The notes under the pieces are model-generated. The model saw only the letters and a program-made list of their open reading frames with translations, was not told the origin of the DNA and did not search any database. A DNA stretch of 64,000 nt from Brachybacterium sp. Z12 (GTDB taxonomy: Bacteria; Actinomycetota; Actinomycetes; Actinomycetales; Dermabacteraceae), in assembly GCF_014400405.1 (NCBI RefSeq), contig NZ_CP060496.1, positions 2,790,001-2,854,000 on the forward strand. The letters run 5' to 3'. A program made the translations under genes and the position numbers. Within the stretch, counting starts at the first letter, position 1; each line of letters opens with the position of its first letter. Shown here piece after piece: positions 38,130 through 48,226 of the stretch.

Positions 38130-39919
38130 TCAGTCGCGCTCGTTCGCGCGGCCCGTGCGCGGCAGCAGCGCGACCACCGCCGTGACGGCCACGACCACGA
38201 CCACCGCGATGCCGGCTCCGTGCTGGTCCGCGAGCGCATCGGCCCACCAGGTGCGGCCGGTGGCGCCGAACCAGCTCGCCGCGAGCAGCCGATCGGTCAG
38301 CAGCAGCATGGTGCCCGCGCCGAGCCCCAGCAGCAGCGGAGCGGCGAGCGCCAGCAGCTGCTGCCAGGACGGGGCCTTCGGGGGCAGCGCGCGGGCGGCG
38401 AGCGCGGTGAGCGCTCCCCGGCCAGGGCCAGCATCTGCAGCGCCAGGTGCGCGGCGTGGCCGTCGAGCGCGACCCGCAGGAAGGGGCTGACGTACCCGGC
38501 GATCAGCACCACGGGGCCGAGCAGGGTGAGCAGCACGGCCAGCCACCAGCGGCCCCCGATCAGGCTGCGCAGCCGCTGCGGCACGGCGCCGATGCTGCCC
38601 AGCAGCGCCCCCACCGCAATCATCAGCAGCAGATGCTGCAGCACGTGGGCGGAGACCAGCACCTTGCTGTACACGTTGAGCGGGCCGCTGGTCAGCAGCA
38701 CCAGCGCTACCGCGGCCACCAGCAGGCTGCGGCTCTGGGCACGGGGGCGGCGCGGCGCTGTGGGTCGCCACCAGACCAGCACCATCACGCAGGCCAGGGC
38801 CATGCCGAAGGGGTCGGGACGCCAGGCGGTGAGCACGTTCAGCAGCTCCGGCGCCGCCGGCAGCGGATAACCGGTGAGCACCCCTGCGGTGCCGGCGGGC
38901 GGGACCCCCGCCTCCGCCGGCGGGGGTGAGGAGCTCATCGCGGCGGCGAGCGCGACCGCGAGACCCATCAGGGCGAGCTCGAGGATCGCCAGGCGCCGAT
39001 AGGTGGCCCGGGCATGACGCTCCCCGGCGACAGGCACGGTGCCGAAGCCGATCGCGATCTGTCGCCGCTGGAGGGCGCCGAGGCCGGCCAGCAGGAACAG
39101 CAGCACTGCCTTGGCGACGCCCAGCTGCACATAGGCGCTGGTGAGGATCTCCCGGGATGATTCATCCGCACGGCGAGCGCCCACACCCCGCTCAGACCGA
39201 GCGCCACCCAGCAGATCAGCGCCAGATGCGAGTAGCCGCGCACCACGGCGGCGTCGTCGCGCCCGCGATCCGGGAGGAGCTGCAGAACGGCCAGGCCGCC
39301 CAGCCAGATCCCCACGGCGAGCAGGTGGATGAACATGGTCGAGGTCCCCACCTCGTGGGTCTCGTCCCCGGCGGCATGGCCCGTCATCCCGGCGGCGAAG
39401 GTGACCAGCCCGGCAAGCACAGCGACCGCACGGGCGATGGCCACCGAGGTGCCGAGCACCGCGACGGTGGTGGTGGCTGCGGCGATCACCAGTCCGGTGA
39501 GCAGCCAGATGCCCAGATCGGTCTCGAGGAAGACGCTGAGGTCGGAGCCGAAGCGCGGCGATCCCACCGGCTGACCGGTCGCCACCGCGTAGGAGAAGGC
39601 GAGCGAGGCGCCGCGGGCGAGCGTGGTGACACCGGCGGCGATCCCCACCACGAGCAACACTCGGGTGCGGTCCGCGGCGTCCCGCAGCAGCCAGCCGGGA
39701 TCACCGCGCGCCGCCGAGGGTCAGGGCGGCGGCGAGATCGGCGATCGTCGCCGCGACCGGTGCACCGCGCCGGGCGATCGGCCCGGCGTCCATGAGCACG
39801 AGGTTGTCCCCACCCGCGGCGTCGGCGGCGAGCACCGACAGCGCCGTCAGCAGGGCGAGTGAGCCCACCAGGGCCAGGATGATCCGCGGGCGCGGGATGC
39901 GTGAAATTCGGGTGCTCAT
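38130..39919 (-). CDS. CopD-CtaG fusion: copper resistance/cytochrome oxidase assembly protein (three frameshifts)
   Basis: About 597 residues and up to 15 membrane segments. The N-terminal half is a CopD-like copper import domain (GIWLLTGLVIAAATTTVAVLG, LHLLAVGIWLGGLA-like FIHLLAVGIWLGGLA). The second half is CtaG/caa3-type assembly protein (LVSAHVLQHLLLMIAVG, then GYVSPFLRVAL and TDRLLAASWFG). Shifts lie at about 39710 (net gain), 39166 (loss) and 38416-38419 (loss). It starts at the ATG at 39919, overlapping the stop of crcB2 by four bases. Its role would be copper handling for cytochrome oxidase at the cytoplasmic membrane. Actinobacterial genomes often carry this exact fusion. Confidence 0.82.
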
Positions 39920-40325
39920 GAGGCGATCACCAGTCCCAGCCACAGCGCGGCCATCCCTCCGCCGGCGCTCAGCATCAGATAGGCCAAGGAGAGGGAGAAG
40001 GTGGTGCGACGCACCAGCTCGACGATGTCGAACGCCGCGGTGGACAGCGTGGACAGGCCTCCGCAGAACCCGACCGCCAGCATCAGGTTGACGAGCTCCC
40101 TGGCCCCGGTGGCAGCGCCGAATCGGGCGACCACCAGGCCCAGCAGGAAGCAGGCGATCACGTTGGCAACGAATGTGGTCCAGGGGCGGAACCGTTCGGG
40201 GTCTCCGCTTCGCGCGCCGCCATCAGGCGGACGCCCAGCTCGCCCAGGCCCCAGCGCGCCACGGACCCGAGGCCGCCGCCGAGGCCTACCAGCAGTGCGG
40301 CCAGCAGAAAAGTCCCCACGCTCAT
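39916..40325 (-). CDS. crcB: Fluoride efflux channel subunit CrcB (copy 2, one frameshift)
   Basis: A 136-residue Fluc channel subunit when repaired. MSVGTFLLAALLVGLGGGLGSVARWGLG at the start and NVIACFLLG carry the conserved Asn; GFCGGLSTLSTAAFDIVEL is the pore motif. The frame breaks in the C-run of the minus strand at 40198-40201; the missing base restores ETPERFRPWTTFVANV. In actinobacteria, two unlike CrcB proteins usually form a dimeric channel, here with the upstream neighbour. Four-base overlaps with both neighbours. Confidence 0.88.
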
Positions 40326-40753
40326 GCCGCGCCCTCCTCGCCCGCGACACGGCGTGCCCGAGGCCGCTCGGCGAGGCGCCGGCCCACCAGCAGCCCCACC
40401 ACCAACGCGCCGAGGCAGAGCAGCACGGTCTCTGCCCCGTAGATCAGTGCCAGGATCGGGAAGCCCGCGCCGATCATCGCCGAGCCCTCCAGGACCACGG
40501 CGGAGAAGGTCGTGAACCCGCCGCACAGGCCGGTGCCCAGCAGCGGGCGCATCCATGGCCGGCCGGGGCGCACCTCGAGCACGCCGTTGAGCGCGCCGAG
40601 CGCCAGGCAGCCCAGGAGGTTGACCCAGAAGGTCGCCCAGGGCAGCTCGACCAAGGTGGGGGTGGTGACGGTGGGCACCAGCACCGTCAGGGAGAAGCGC
40701 AGGATCGCGCCGAGCGCGCCGCCGGCCGCGACCAGCAGCGCGATGTGCCACAC
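40322..40753 (-). CDS. crcB: Fluoride efflux channel subunit CrcB (copy 1)
   Basis: A 143-residue Fluc protein with four membrane segments, intact. Conserved: WATFWVNLLGCLALGALNG (Asn of the pore), then LGTGLCGGFTTFSAVVLEG. The start is the GTG at 40753. It overlaps copy 2 downstream by four bases. The Arg-rich C-terminus (GRRLAERPRARRVAGEE) faces the cytoplasm. I searched upstream for the fluoride riboswitch consensus and did not find it. Confidence 0.9.
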   Translation of the reverse strand: MWHIALLVAAGGALGAILRFSLTVLVPTVTTPTLVELPWATFWVNLLGCLALGALNGVLEVRPGRPWMRPLLGTGLCGGFTTFSAVVLEGSAMIGAGFPILALIYGAETVLLCLGALVVGLLVGRRLAERPRARRVAGEEGAA

Positions 40754-40755
40754 CG

Positions 40756-40896
40756 CTATCGGGGGCGCACGGGCCCGGAACCCAGGGTCTTGGAATCGGC
40801 GACGTCCTCGAAGCGCAGGGCCGCCATCTCGACCGTGTGCATCCGCGGGTCGTCACGGCGCGGGCTGTACGGCGCAGGAGAGGGGCTGGAGGTCAC
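40756..40896 (-). CDS. Possible small ORF upstream of crcB
   Basis: A 46-codon frame ending two bases before the crcB start, beginning at a GTG at 40896. It ends AALRFEDVADSKTLGSGPV followed by a basic tail. It has no ribosome site that stands out. Spacing suggests a coupled leader or a small conserved peptide, but the evidence is thin; it could equally be chance. Confidence 0.3.
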   Translation of the reverse strand: MTSSPSPAPYSPRRDDPRMHTVEMAALRFEDVADSKTLGSGPVRPR

Positions 40897-40972
40897 CGCC
40901 ACAGCGTACCGACGACCGCACCGGCCATGCTCAGCCGGTGCGCGGAGGCGCTCAACCCCACATCTGCGGGGA

Positions 40973-42424
40973 TCAGCCCCACACGAGCCCCAGGGAGGGG
41001 TCCTCCAGCACGGCGGAGATGTCGCGGAGCAGTTCCGCACCCAGCGCGCCGTCGATCAGGCGGTGGTCGAAGCTCAGGGAGAGGGTGGCGACCTGACGCG
41101 GCACGATCTGCCCGTCGACCACCCAGGCCTTCTCCTTGATCGCGCCGACGCCGAGGATCGCGGACTCGCCCGGGTTGAGGATCGGGGTGCCGGAATCGAT
41201 GTCGAAGACCCCGTAGTTGGTGACGGTGATGGTGCCGTCGCGGGTGTCGCGCAGGGAGGTGCGGCCGGCGCGGGCGGTGCGGGCCAGATCGCTGATCCCC
41301 TCGGCGAGCTCCCGTAGCGTCATCAGGTGCGCGTCCTTGAGGTTCGGCACGATCAGGCCGCGCGGCGTGGCCGCGGCGATGCCGAGGTTCACGTAGTGCT
41401 TGTAGACGATCTCCTGTGCGGGCTCGTCCCAGGAGGCGTTGACCTCGGGGTTGCGGCGGATCGCCACCAGCAGCGCCTTCGCGATCACGGCGAGCGGGCT
41501 CACCTTGACGTCGGTCCATTCGCGGGAGGCGCGCAGCTGCGCGACGATCTGCATCGCCTGCGTCATGTCGATCTCGTTGAACACCGTCACATGCGGGGCG
41601 GTGAAGGCCGAGGCCACCATCGCCTCGGCGGTGCGCTTGCGCACCGAGCGGATCGGCACCCGGGTGGTGCGCTCATCGCTGGTGACTCCGGAGAAGGGCT
41701 GGTCGCGCAGGCTCTTCATCGCGCCCCCGAGACCCTCCGGGGCCTGCGGGGACTCCTCGGGGAAGTAGGCGCCGTCGGTGTCGCCGCCGATGGCACGCTG
41801 CTGTGCGGCGATCACGTCCTGCCGGGTGACGGTCCCCTCAGGGCCGGTGGCCAGCACGTCGTGCAGGGCGATGCCGAGGTCCCGGGCAAGCTTGCGCACC
41901 GGGGGCTTGGCCAGGATGCGGCCGATGGGCACCTGCTGGTCGTCGTCGGACTGCGCGGGTTCGGCGCGGCGCCGGCGGCGGCGCTGCGGAGCGGAGCTGG
42001 TGCCGTAGCCGACCAGGTTCTTCGGCTCCTCCGTCACCGATGCCTCTGCGCGAGCGGTGACCTGCTCGGCCAGCTCCTCGGCCGACGGGTCCGGCTCGGG
42101 CTCGGTGGAGGCGGTGCCCGCAGGTGCCGGGGCGGCGGACGGCGCGGGGCCGCCCGAGGTGTCGACCTGCAGCAGTCCCTCGCCCACCGGCACCTCGTCA
42201 CCCACCTTCACCAGGATCGCGACGACGGTGCCGGCGACGTGGCTGGACAGCTCGACGGCGCTCTTGGCAGTCTCCACCTCGACCACCGGGGCGTTGATCT
42301 CGATGCGATCGCCGACGGCGACCTTGATCTCGAGGATCTCCGCCTCGGTGAGACCCTCACCGGGATCGGTGAGGGGGATCGTCACGATCGAGGGGGAGGA
42401 ACCTGCGGGGTCGGCGGCATTCAT
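40973..42424 (-). CDS. Dihydrolipoyl acyltransferase, E2 of a 2-oxoacid dehydrogenase complex
   Basis: Transfers the acyl group from E1 to CoA through a lipoyl arm. 483 residues, intact. Lipoyl domain: residues 14-90 with lipoylated lysine in VETAKSAVELS. A Pro/Ala/Glu linker follows, then the E1/E3-binding domain (ILAKPPVRKLARDLGIALHD), and the catalytic domain ending with SFDHRLIDGALGAELLRDI, whose His and Asp form the active site. The gene follows E1beta by 33 bases and completes the complex except E3. Branched-chain versus pyruvate specificity cannot be decided; the separate E1 alpha and beta genes favour a branched-chain complex. Confidence 0.93.
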   Translation of the reverse strand: MNAADPAGSSPSIVTIPLTDPGEGLTEAEILEIKVAVGDRIEINAPVVEVETAKSAVELSSHVAGTVVAILVKVGDEVPVGEGLLQVDTSGGPAPSAAPAPAGTASTEPEPDPSAEELAEQVTARAEASVTEEPKNLVGYGTSSAPQRRRRRRAEPAQSDDDQQVPIGRILAKPPVRKLARDLGIALHDVLATGPEGTVTRQDVIAAQQRAIGGDTDGAYFPEESPQAPEGLGGAMKSLRDQPFSGVTSDERTTRVPIRSVRKRTAEAMVASAFTAPHVTVFNEIDMTQAMQIVAQLRASREWTDVKVSPLAVIAKALLVAIRRNPEVNASWDEPAQEIVYKHYVNLGIAAATPRGLIVPNLKDAHLMTLRELAEGISDLARTARAGRTSLRDTRDGTITVTNYGVFDIDSGTPILNPGESAILGVGAIKEKAWVVDGQIVPRQVATLSLSFDHRLIDGALGAELLRDISAVLEDPSLGLVWG

Positions 42425-42457
42425 GGTCGTGATCCTTTCACGCGGGGTGCGCGTCCG

Positions 42458-43443
42458 TCAGTGTTCGAGCAGGCGGTCCACGCCGTCGAGCACGCGGTCG
42501 AGGTCGGGGAGGTAGGCGTGCTCCATGCGCGCCGGCGGGTAGGGCAGGTGGTAGCCGCCCACGCGGAGCACCGGCGCCTCCAGGTGGTAGAAGCACTGCT
42601 CGGAGATGCGCGCCGCGATCTCACCGCCGAGGCCGCCGAGCACGGGGGCCTCGTGGACGATCATGAGCCGGCCGGTGCGGCGCACCGACTCGGCGATCGT
42701 CGGAAGTCCACCGGGGCCAGGGAACGGGCGTCGATGACCTCGAGGTCGATGCCCTGCTCGGCGGCCGCCTCGGCGCTCTCGAGCACCAGCGGGATGCTCG
42801 GCCCCCAGGCCAGGACGGTCGCGTCGGTGCCGGGGCGCACCACCTCGGCCTGCCACGGGGAGAGCTCGGGACGGTGATCGGGGTCCACATCGCCCTTGAC
42901 CCAGTAGCGGCGCTTGGGCTCGAGCATGATCACCGGGTCCTCGCACTCGATGGCCTGGCGGGTCATCCAGTACGCGTCCTGAGCGTTGGAGGGTGCGAGG
43001 ATCCGCAGCCCCGCGGTGTGCGCGAACAGCGCCTCGGGGCTCTCGGAGTGGTGCTCGACCGCGCCGATCCCGCCGCCGTGCGGGATGCGGATGACGATCG
43101 GCATGTTCACCGCCCCGGAGGTGCGGTTGTGCATCTTCGCGACCTGGGTGGTGATCTGGTTGTACGCCGGGTAGACGAAGCCGTCGAACTGGATCTCGAC
43201 CACCGGGCGGTATCCGCGCACGGCGAGGCCGACGGCGGTGCCGACGATGCCGGCCTCGGCCAGGGGCGTGTCCACCACGCGCTGGGCGCCGAACTCGGCG
43301 TGGAGCCCGTCGGTGACGCGGAAGACACCGCCGAGCACGCCGATGTCCTCACCCATCATCATCACTCTGTCGTCCGCCGCCATGGCGTCGCGCAGGCCGG
43401 CGGTGATGGCCTTGGCGATCGGGAGCGTGGTCGCGGTGCTCAT
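42458..43443 (-). CDS. 2-oxoacid dehydrogenase E1 beta subunit (one frameshift)
   Basis: The beta subunit of the thiamine diphosphate E1. About 329 residues. MSTATTLPIAKAITAGLRDAM and GEDIGVLGGVFRVTDGL match the family, PLAEAGIVGTAVGLAVRGYRPV follows, and VEHHSESPEALFAH carries the active-site region. The frame breaks at 42702-42703 after SLAPVDF; the next frame gives PTIAESVRRTGRLMIVHEAP and the C-terminal domain to RLLEH at 42458. The gene begins four bases inside the end of E1alpha. Confidence 0.92.
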
Positions 43444-44611
43444 GCGTTCCTCTCCTGATCCTCGCCTGCGTCATCGTCCTCGAACTGGGCGATGTACTCG
43501 AGGTACTCCGCACGCTCGGCGTCGACGATCGGATGGGGTTCGGCGTAGGGGTGGCCGAACATGCGCACCGGGTCGGGATCCTCCATGCCGTGGATGTGGT
43601 GGTGCAGCTGCATCGCGAGGTCGTGGGCCTCCTCGTCGCAGCGGGTCACGAACGACTCGTCGATCTCATCGATCTGGTCGAGGTGGCCGCGCAGGCGCAG
43701 ATCGGATCCTTGGCGGCCCACTCCTCCTCCTCGGCCGCAGGGCGGTAGCGGGAGGCGTCGTCGCTGGTGGTGTGAGCGGCCATCCGATAGGTGAGGGCCT
43801 CGACGAAGACGGGGCCGTCGCCGGAGCGTGCCGAGTCCAGCGCCGAGCGGACCGCTCCGAGGACGGCGAGCACGTCGTTGCCGTCGACCCGCACCGAGGG
43901 GATGCCCCAGCCGCGGGAGCGCTGGGCGAGCGGGACGCGGGACTGCACCTGGGTGGGCACCGAGATGGCCCACTGGTTGTTCTGGGTGTAGAACACGACC
44001 GGCGCCTGGAAGGAGGCGGCGAAGGTGAAGGACTCCGCGACCTCGCCCTCGCTCGAGGCGCCGTCGCCGAACAGTGCCAGCACCGAGGTGTCGGTGGAGA
44101 CGTCGCCGGTGCCGACCACCCCGTCGCGCTGCAGGCCCATCGCGTATCCCACGGCGTGCGGGGCCTGGGAGCCGAGCACGATCATGTACGGGTGGGTGCG
44201 CAGCTGGTTGGGATCCCAGCCGCCGTGGCTGATGCCGCGGAACAGCTCCAGCAGCCGCCATGGCTCGATGCCGCGGGCCCAGGCGACCCCGTGCTCGCGG
44301 TAGGTGGGCACCAGATAGTCCTGCTCGCGGGCGGCGTGGCCGGCGCCGATCTGCGCGGCTTCCTGACCGAGCGCGCTGGCCCACAGGCCGAGCTGCCCCT
44401 GGCGCTGCAGGGTGGTGGCCTCGAGGTCCGCGGCGCGGATCATGACCATGTCGCGGTAGTAGCCGCGCAGCCTCTCGGGCGTGGCCAGGCCGCTCTGCTC
44501 GAGCACCGCGTCGAGCTCGTCGTGCGGGGTGCGGGTGCCGTCGGCCGCGAGGAGCTGGACCATCGGCTCGTCGGCTGCGACGTCGGGGATCGTGGAACGG
44601 AAGACACTCAC
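43440..44611 (-). CDS. 2-oxoacid dehydrogenase E1 alpha subunit (one frameshift)
   Basis: The thiamine-diphosphate-binding subunit, about 390 residues. The ThDP motif starts at FGDGASSEGEVAESF and ends at VVFYTQNNQWAIS, the GDG..NN pattern. The substrate channel has SRGWGIPSVRVDGNDVLA and the phosphorylation-loop equivalent TYRMAAHTTSDDASRY. A one-base loss near 43702 interrupts the C-terminus after AAKDPI; the next frame reads LRLRGHLDQIDEIDESF to ERNA. It is the first gene of an E1alpha-E1beta-E2 operon. Confidence 0.93.
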
Positions 44612-44693
44612 GGTCGCGAGCGTAACCTACGGTGCCGTAAGTTCCAAGGCGGACCGCCGCCGCGAGCACGCCGCGCGGAGGCGGTCCGCCGTC

Positions 44694-45554
44694 TCAGGTC
44701 CGCCGGGCCTCGAGGGCCGCCCGGGTGCGGTGCAGCGCCTCCTGGCCGGCATCCGGGAGCTGCGCGGCGACCGCGATCAGCAGGCAGTCCGCGATCGCCA
44801 GCTGGGCGATCCGGGAAGACGTCGCACCAGCCCGGAAGGACGGCTCCCGCGAGGCGGTGAGCAGGGTGTGATCGGCGCCCCGGGCCAGCGGGCTGGCCGG
44901 GGCGCCGGTGATGGCGAGCGTGCGGGCACCGCCCTCGGTCGCGAGCGCGAGCGCATCCAGCACATCCGTGGTGCGACCCGAATCCGAGATCCCGACCAGG
45001 CAGTCCTGTGCCCCGAGCCCGGCGACGGCCGGAAGCGCATCGTGGGCGCTGGTCAGGGCGTGGGCGGAGAAGCCGAGCCGGGTGAGCTTGTACTGCAGGT
45101 CCATCGCCGCCAGTCCCGAGGCGCCCGCGCCGACCAGCACGATCCGCCGGGAGCCGGTGAGGATCGCGGCGACCTCCTCGAGGACGGCGAGGTCCAGCAG
45201 CCGCACCGTGTCCCGCACCGCCCGGGCATCGGCGGCGGCGATGCGGGAGACGGAGACGGCCAGCGGGTCGGCCGCGTCGATCGCGATCGGGAAGAGCAGC
45301 TCCGCATCCTGGGCCACGGCACGTGCGGTCTCCTCGACCAGCGCGCGGCGGAAGTCGCGGTAGCCGGAGAAGCCGAGCTCCCGCGCGAAGTTGACCACCG
45401 AGGACTGGGCGCAGGTCGCCGCCGCGGCGAGCTGATCGATCGTCAGGCCGGCTGCGGCGACGGGATCGGCCAGGACCACGTCGGCGATGCGGCGCAGCAC
45501 GGGTTGGAGGTCGTCGCGCCGGCCGCGCAGCCGCGGCAGGACCGGGAGCCTCAC
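44694..45554 (-). CDS. MurR/RpiR family transcriptional regulator
   Basis: A 286-residue regulator with an N-terminal HTH_6 domain (LTIDQLAAAATCAQSSVVNF, ELGFSGYRDFRRALVEE) and a C-terminal SIS sugar-phosphate-binding domain (RIVLVGAGASGLAAMDLQYKL, GISDSGRTTDVLDAL). It starts at a GTG overlapping the stop of anmK by four bases, so it is the last gene of the sugar import/recycling operon and is likely its own regulator. MurR relatives bind MurNAc-6-P; the ligand here is inferred from neighbours. Confidence 0.9.
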   Translation of the reverse strand: MRLPVLPRLRGRRDDLQPVLRRIADVVLADPVAAAGLTIDQLAAAATCAQSSVVNFARELGFSGYRDFRRALVEETARAVAQDAELLFPIAIDAADPLAVSVSRIAAADARAVRDTVRLLDLAVLEEVAAILTGSRRIVLVGAGASGLAAMDLQYKLTRLGFSAHALTSAHDALPAVAGLGAQDCLVGISDSGRTTDVLDALALATEGGARTLAITGAPASPLARGADHTLLTASREPSFRAGATSSRIAQLAIADCLLIAVAAQLPDAGQEALHRTRAALEARRT

Positions 45555-46766
45555 GACGCTGCCTCGGGCTGCGTGAGCAGGAGTCGGCCGACGGGGAGGC
45601 GATCCGCGGCCGTGCTCTCGAGTGCGAGCAGGCCGTGCGGCGGGGTGAGGGCGCCGAGCACCACGGGCCGGCGGGCTCCGGTGTGGGCGGTGCCGTCAGG
45701 CCGCTCGAGCGTGCCGGGCAGCCCCTGGGCGCCGAGGTAGCCGAGCAGCGCGATCAGCAGCGCTTCCTTGCCGTCGGCGGGGATGTCGAGCTCGTCGGCG
45801 CTCAGCAGCGGCAGCGGCGCCAGGTGGGCGGCGAGCCGTTCACGCAGCAGCGGGTTGCGGATCCCTCCCCGGAGGCGACGACCCGGTGGGCCCCCAGCTG
45901 CTCGATCCCGCGCGCGATGGTGACCGCGGTGAGCTCGACCAGGGTGGCCAGGAGATCGGGGAGCGTCAGCGCTGTGAACGTCTCCTCCCCAGCAGTCGGC
46001 GCACGTAGTCGCCGTCGAAGTGCTCCCTTCCCGTCGAGCGCGGCAGCGGACGGGCGTAGAACGGTTCCTCGAGGAGGGTGCGGAGCGCGGCGGCGCTCAC
46101 CGTGCCGGTGCGGGCGAGCGCGGCGTCGACGTCGGCGCTGCGCCCGGTCGCGGCATGCACGGCGGCGTCGAGCAGGGCGTTGCCGGGGCCGAGGTCCCCC
46201 GCGATCACCTCGCCCGTGCCGACCAGGGTGAGGTTGGAGATGCCGCCGATGTTCAGCACCGCCGTGGGGATGCCGTCAGCGCCCAGCAGGAGCTGGTCGA
46301 GGATCGGGGGGGCGAGCGGGGCGCCCTGTCCTCCCGCGGCCACATCGGCGGTCCGCAGATCCGCCAGGACGGGCAGCGAGGTCGCGGCCGCGATCCGGGA
46401 GGCGTCCCCGATCTGCAGCGTGGCGTGCACGGTGCCGTCGGCGCGCACATCGTGGTGCAGGGTCTGGCCGTGGGTGGCGACCAGATCGGCTCCGCCGTGG
46501 CGCGCGAGCACGCGAGCAGCGGCGTCGGCGAAGGCCTCCCCGACCTCGGCGTGCAGGCGGTTCCAGGTGGCGACATCAGCGGGTGCGGGCGGGAGCACTG
46601 CGCGCAGCGCCTCCTGGGTCGCCGCGGGCCAGGGCTCCTCACCCGTGTGGACCACATGCCCGCGCAGGGTCGAGGGGTGCTCGCTGTCGCGGGTGAAGTC
46701 GACCAGCGCTACGTCGATTCCGTCGAGGCTGGTCCCGGACATCATTCCCAGCACTCGCATCCGCAT
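45551..46766 (-). CDS. anmK: Anhydro-N-acetylmuramic acid kinase (two frameshifts)
   Basis: Opens the 1,6-anhydro ring of anhydro-MurNAc and phosphorylates it to MurNAc-6-P, an essential step of peptidoglycan recycling. Starts MRMRVLGMMSGTSLDGIDVAL, the diagnostic motif. ATHGQTLHHD, LNIGGISNLTLVG and GPGNALLDAAVH follow. One-base losses at 45987-45990 and 45867-45870 interrupt the C-terminal third; repaired, it reads ETFTALTLPDLLATLVELTA, then the SGGGIRNPLLRERLAAHL region, and ends ARRPVVLGALTPP and LLLTQPEAAS. About 406 residues. The substrate product goes to MurQ, coded about 10 kb away. Confidence 0.9.
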
Positions 46767-48223
46767 CAGCGTGCCCCCTCGAGCATGAGCTGCGCGGCGG
46801 CGCGCATCATGGTGCGGCCGCCGCCGTGGGCGAGGACCAGGCGGCGATGGTCGGGCGCGGCGTCGGGGACGCCGGTGTGGACCACGATCGCCTCGGGCCT
46901 GCGCTCGAGCAGCTCGGCCAGGTGCCGGCCCTCCTCCGCATCGCTGCGCGGCAGCCGGGTCAGGATGAGCAGCTGCGCGGCCCCGCCGATCTGATCGGGG
47001 TAGTCAGGCTCCTGGGCCTGCACCCCGCATTCGCGCAGAGCATGGACCAGCTGCTGGGAGCGGGCTCCGGAGGCGTGCTGGGCGCGGAACCTCACGTCGA
47101 CCACCGCGGCGGGGCCGAGCTCGAGCGCCGCATGGCGGCCGCGGACCGCGAGGGAGGCCGCTTCGGCGCCGAGCTGCTCGGCCTGGCGGATGGCGTCCGC
47201 GAGCGGCATCGGGGGACGAAGCGGCGGCGCGTGCGCAGGGTGCGCAGGATGCCGCGGGTGCGCTGCGCGCGCTCCTGCAGCGCTTCCCGTGCGATCCGCC
47301 CGGAGTCCACCGCTTCGATCAGGGCGTCATGCGCATCCCGCAGCATCTGCTGGTCATCTCGGCGCAAGGAGGAGCCCAGGCACAGCAGATCGGCGCCGGC
47401 CTCGATCGCCCGCACCACCGCCTCGCCGTAGCCGGGATCCTCCGCGACGGCGCCCATGTCCAAGGCGTCGGTGATCACCAGCCCGTGGAAGATGCCCCCG
47501 GCGACGCGGTCCAGCAGCGGCCGCGACAGGGGGAGATCGAGGCGGGGCCCTCGCCGTAGGCGGGGACCAGCACATGGGCGGTCATCACGCTGTCGAGCCA
47601 GGGCACGATCCGCCAAGGAGCGAGGTGCTCCCGCTCGAACTGCTGGGCATCCAGATCGATCAGCGGCAGCGCGGTGTGGGAATCGGCCGCCGTCGCGCCG
47701 TGACCGGGGAAATGCTTGGCGCAGGTGGCCAGCCCCGCTTCGACCAGCCCGGCGGCGAAGGCCCGGGCATGGGCGGCGACCCGATCGGGATCGTCGCCGA
47801 ACGCCCTGGTGCCGATGACCGGATTCGCCGGGTCGGTGGAGACGTCGAGCACCGGGGCGAGGTCGAGGTCCAGGTCGCAGGCGGCCAGCAGGTCACCCAG
47901 CACGTTGCCGACCTTGCGGGTCAGCTCGGTGTCATCGACCTCCCCAGCGCCCAGGCGGTGGGCAGGGACGAGCCGGTGGTGGACTGGATGCGGGTGACAT
48001 CCCCGCCCTCCTCATCGATCGCGACCACGCAGTCGTCGGCGCGCGCATGCACCGCCCGTGCAAGACGCCCGGTGGTCTGCGGGTCGGGGGTGTTGTGCCC
48101 GAACAGGATCACGGAGGCGAGCCCCTCATCGAGCACCTCCCCCACCCAGTCGGGCAGCTCGGTCCCGGTGAAGGGGGCCATCAGCACGCCGAGCGCGTCG
48201 GTGTCCCAGGAGACAGTTTCCAT
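46766..48223 (-). CDS. nagZ: Beta-N-acetylhexosaminidase, GH3 (three frameshifts)
   Basis: Cytoplasmic GH3 hexosaminidase (no signal peptide seen) that removes GlcNAc from muropeptide disaccharides. About 486 residues after repair of one-base losses at 47942-47945, 47544-47547 and 47211-47215. FGHNTPDPQTTGRLAR and VVAIDEEGGDVTRI match the N-domain; CAKHFPGHGATAADSHTALP contains the Asp-Ser-His catalytic dyad and nucleotide-sugar loop; GLVITDALDMGAVAE carries the nucleophile Asp. The C-terminal 140 residues form an extra alpha/beta domain, longer than in one-domain NagZ. It follows the sugar permease by only three bases. Confidence 0.88.
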
Positions 48224-48226
48224 GCC

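Noticed and set aside
40754-40970. Fluoride riboswitch ahead of the crcB genes
   Set aside because: The conserved pseudoknot core of the family was not recognisable on the minus strand. A covariance-model search would settle it.
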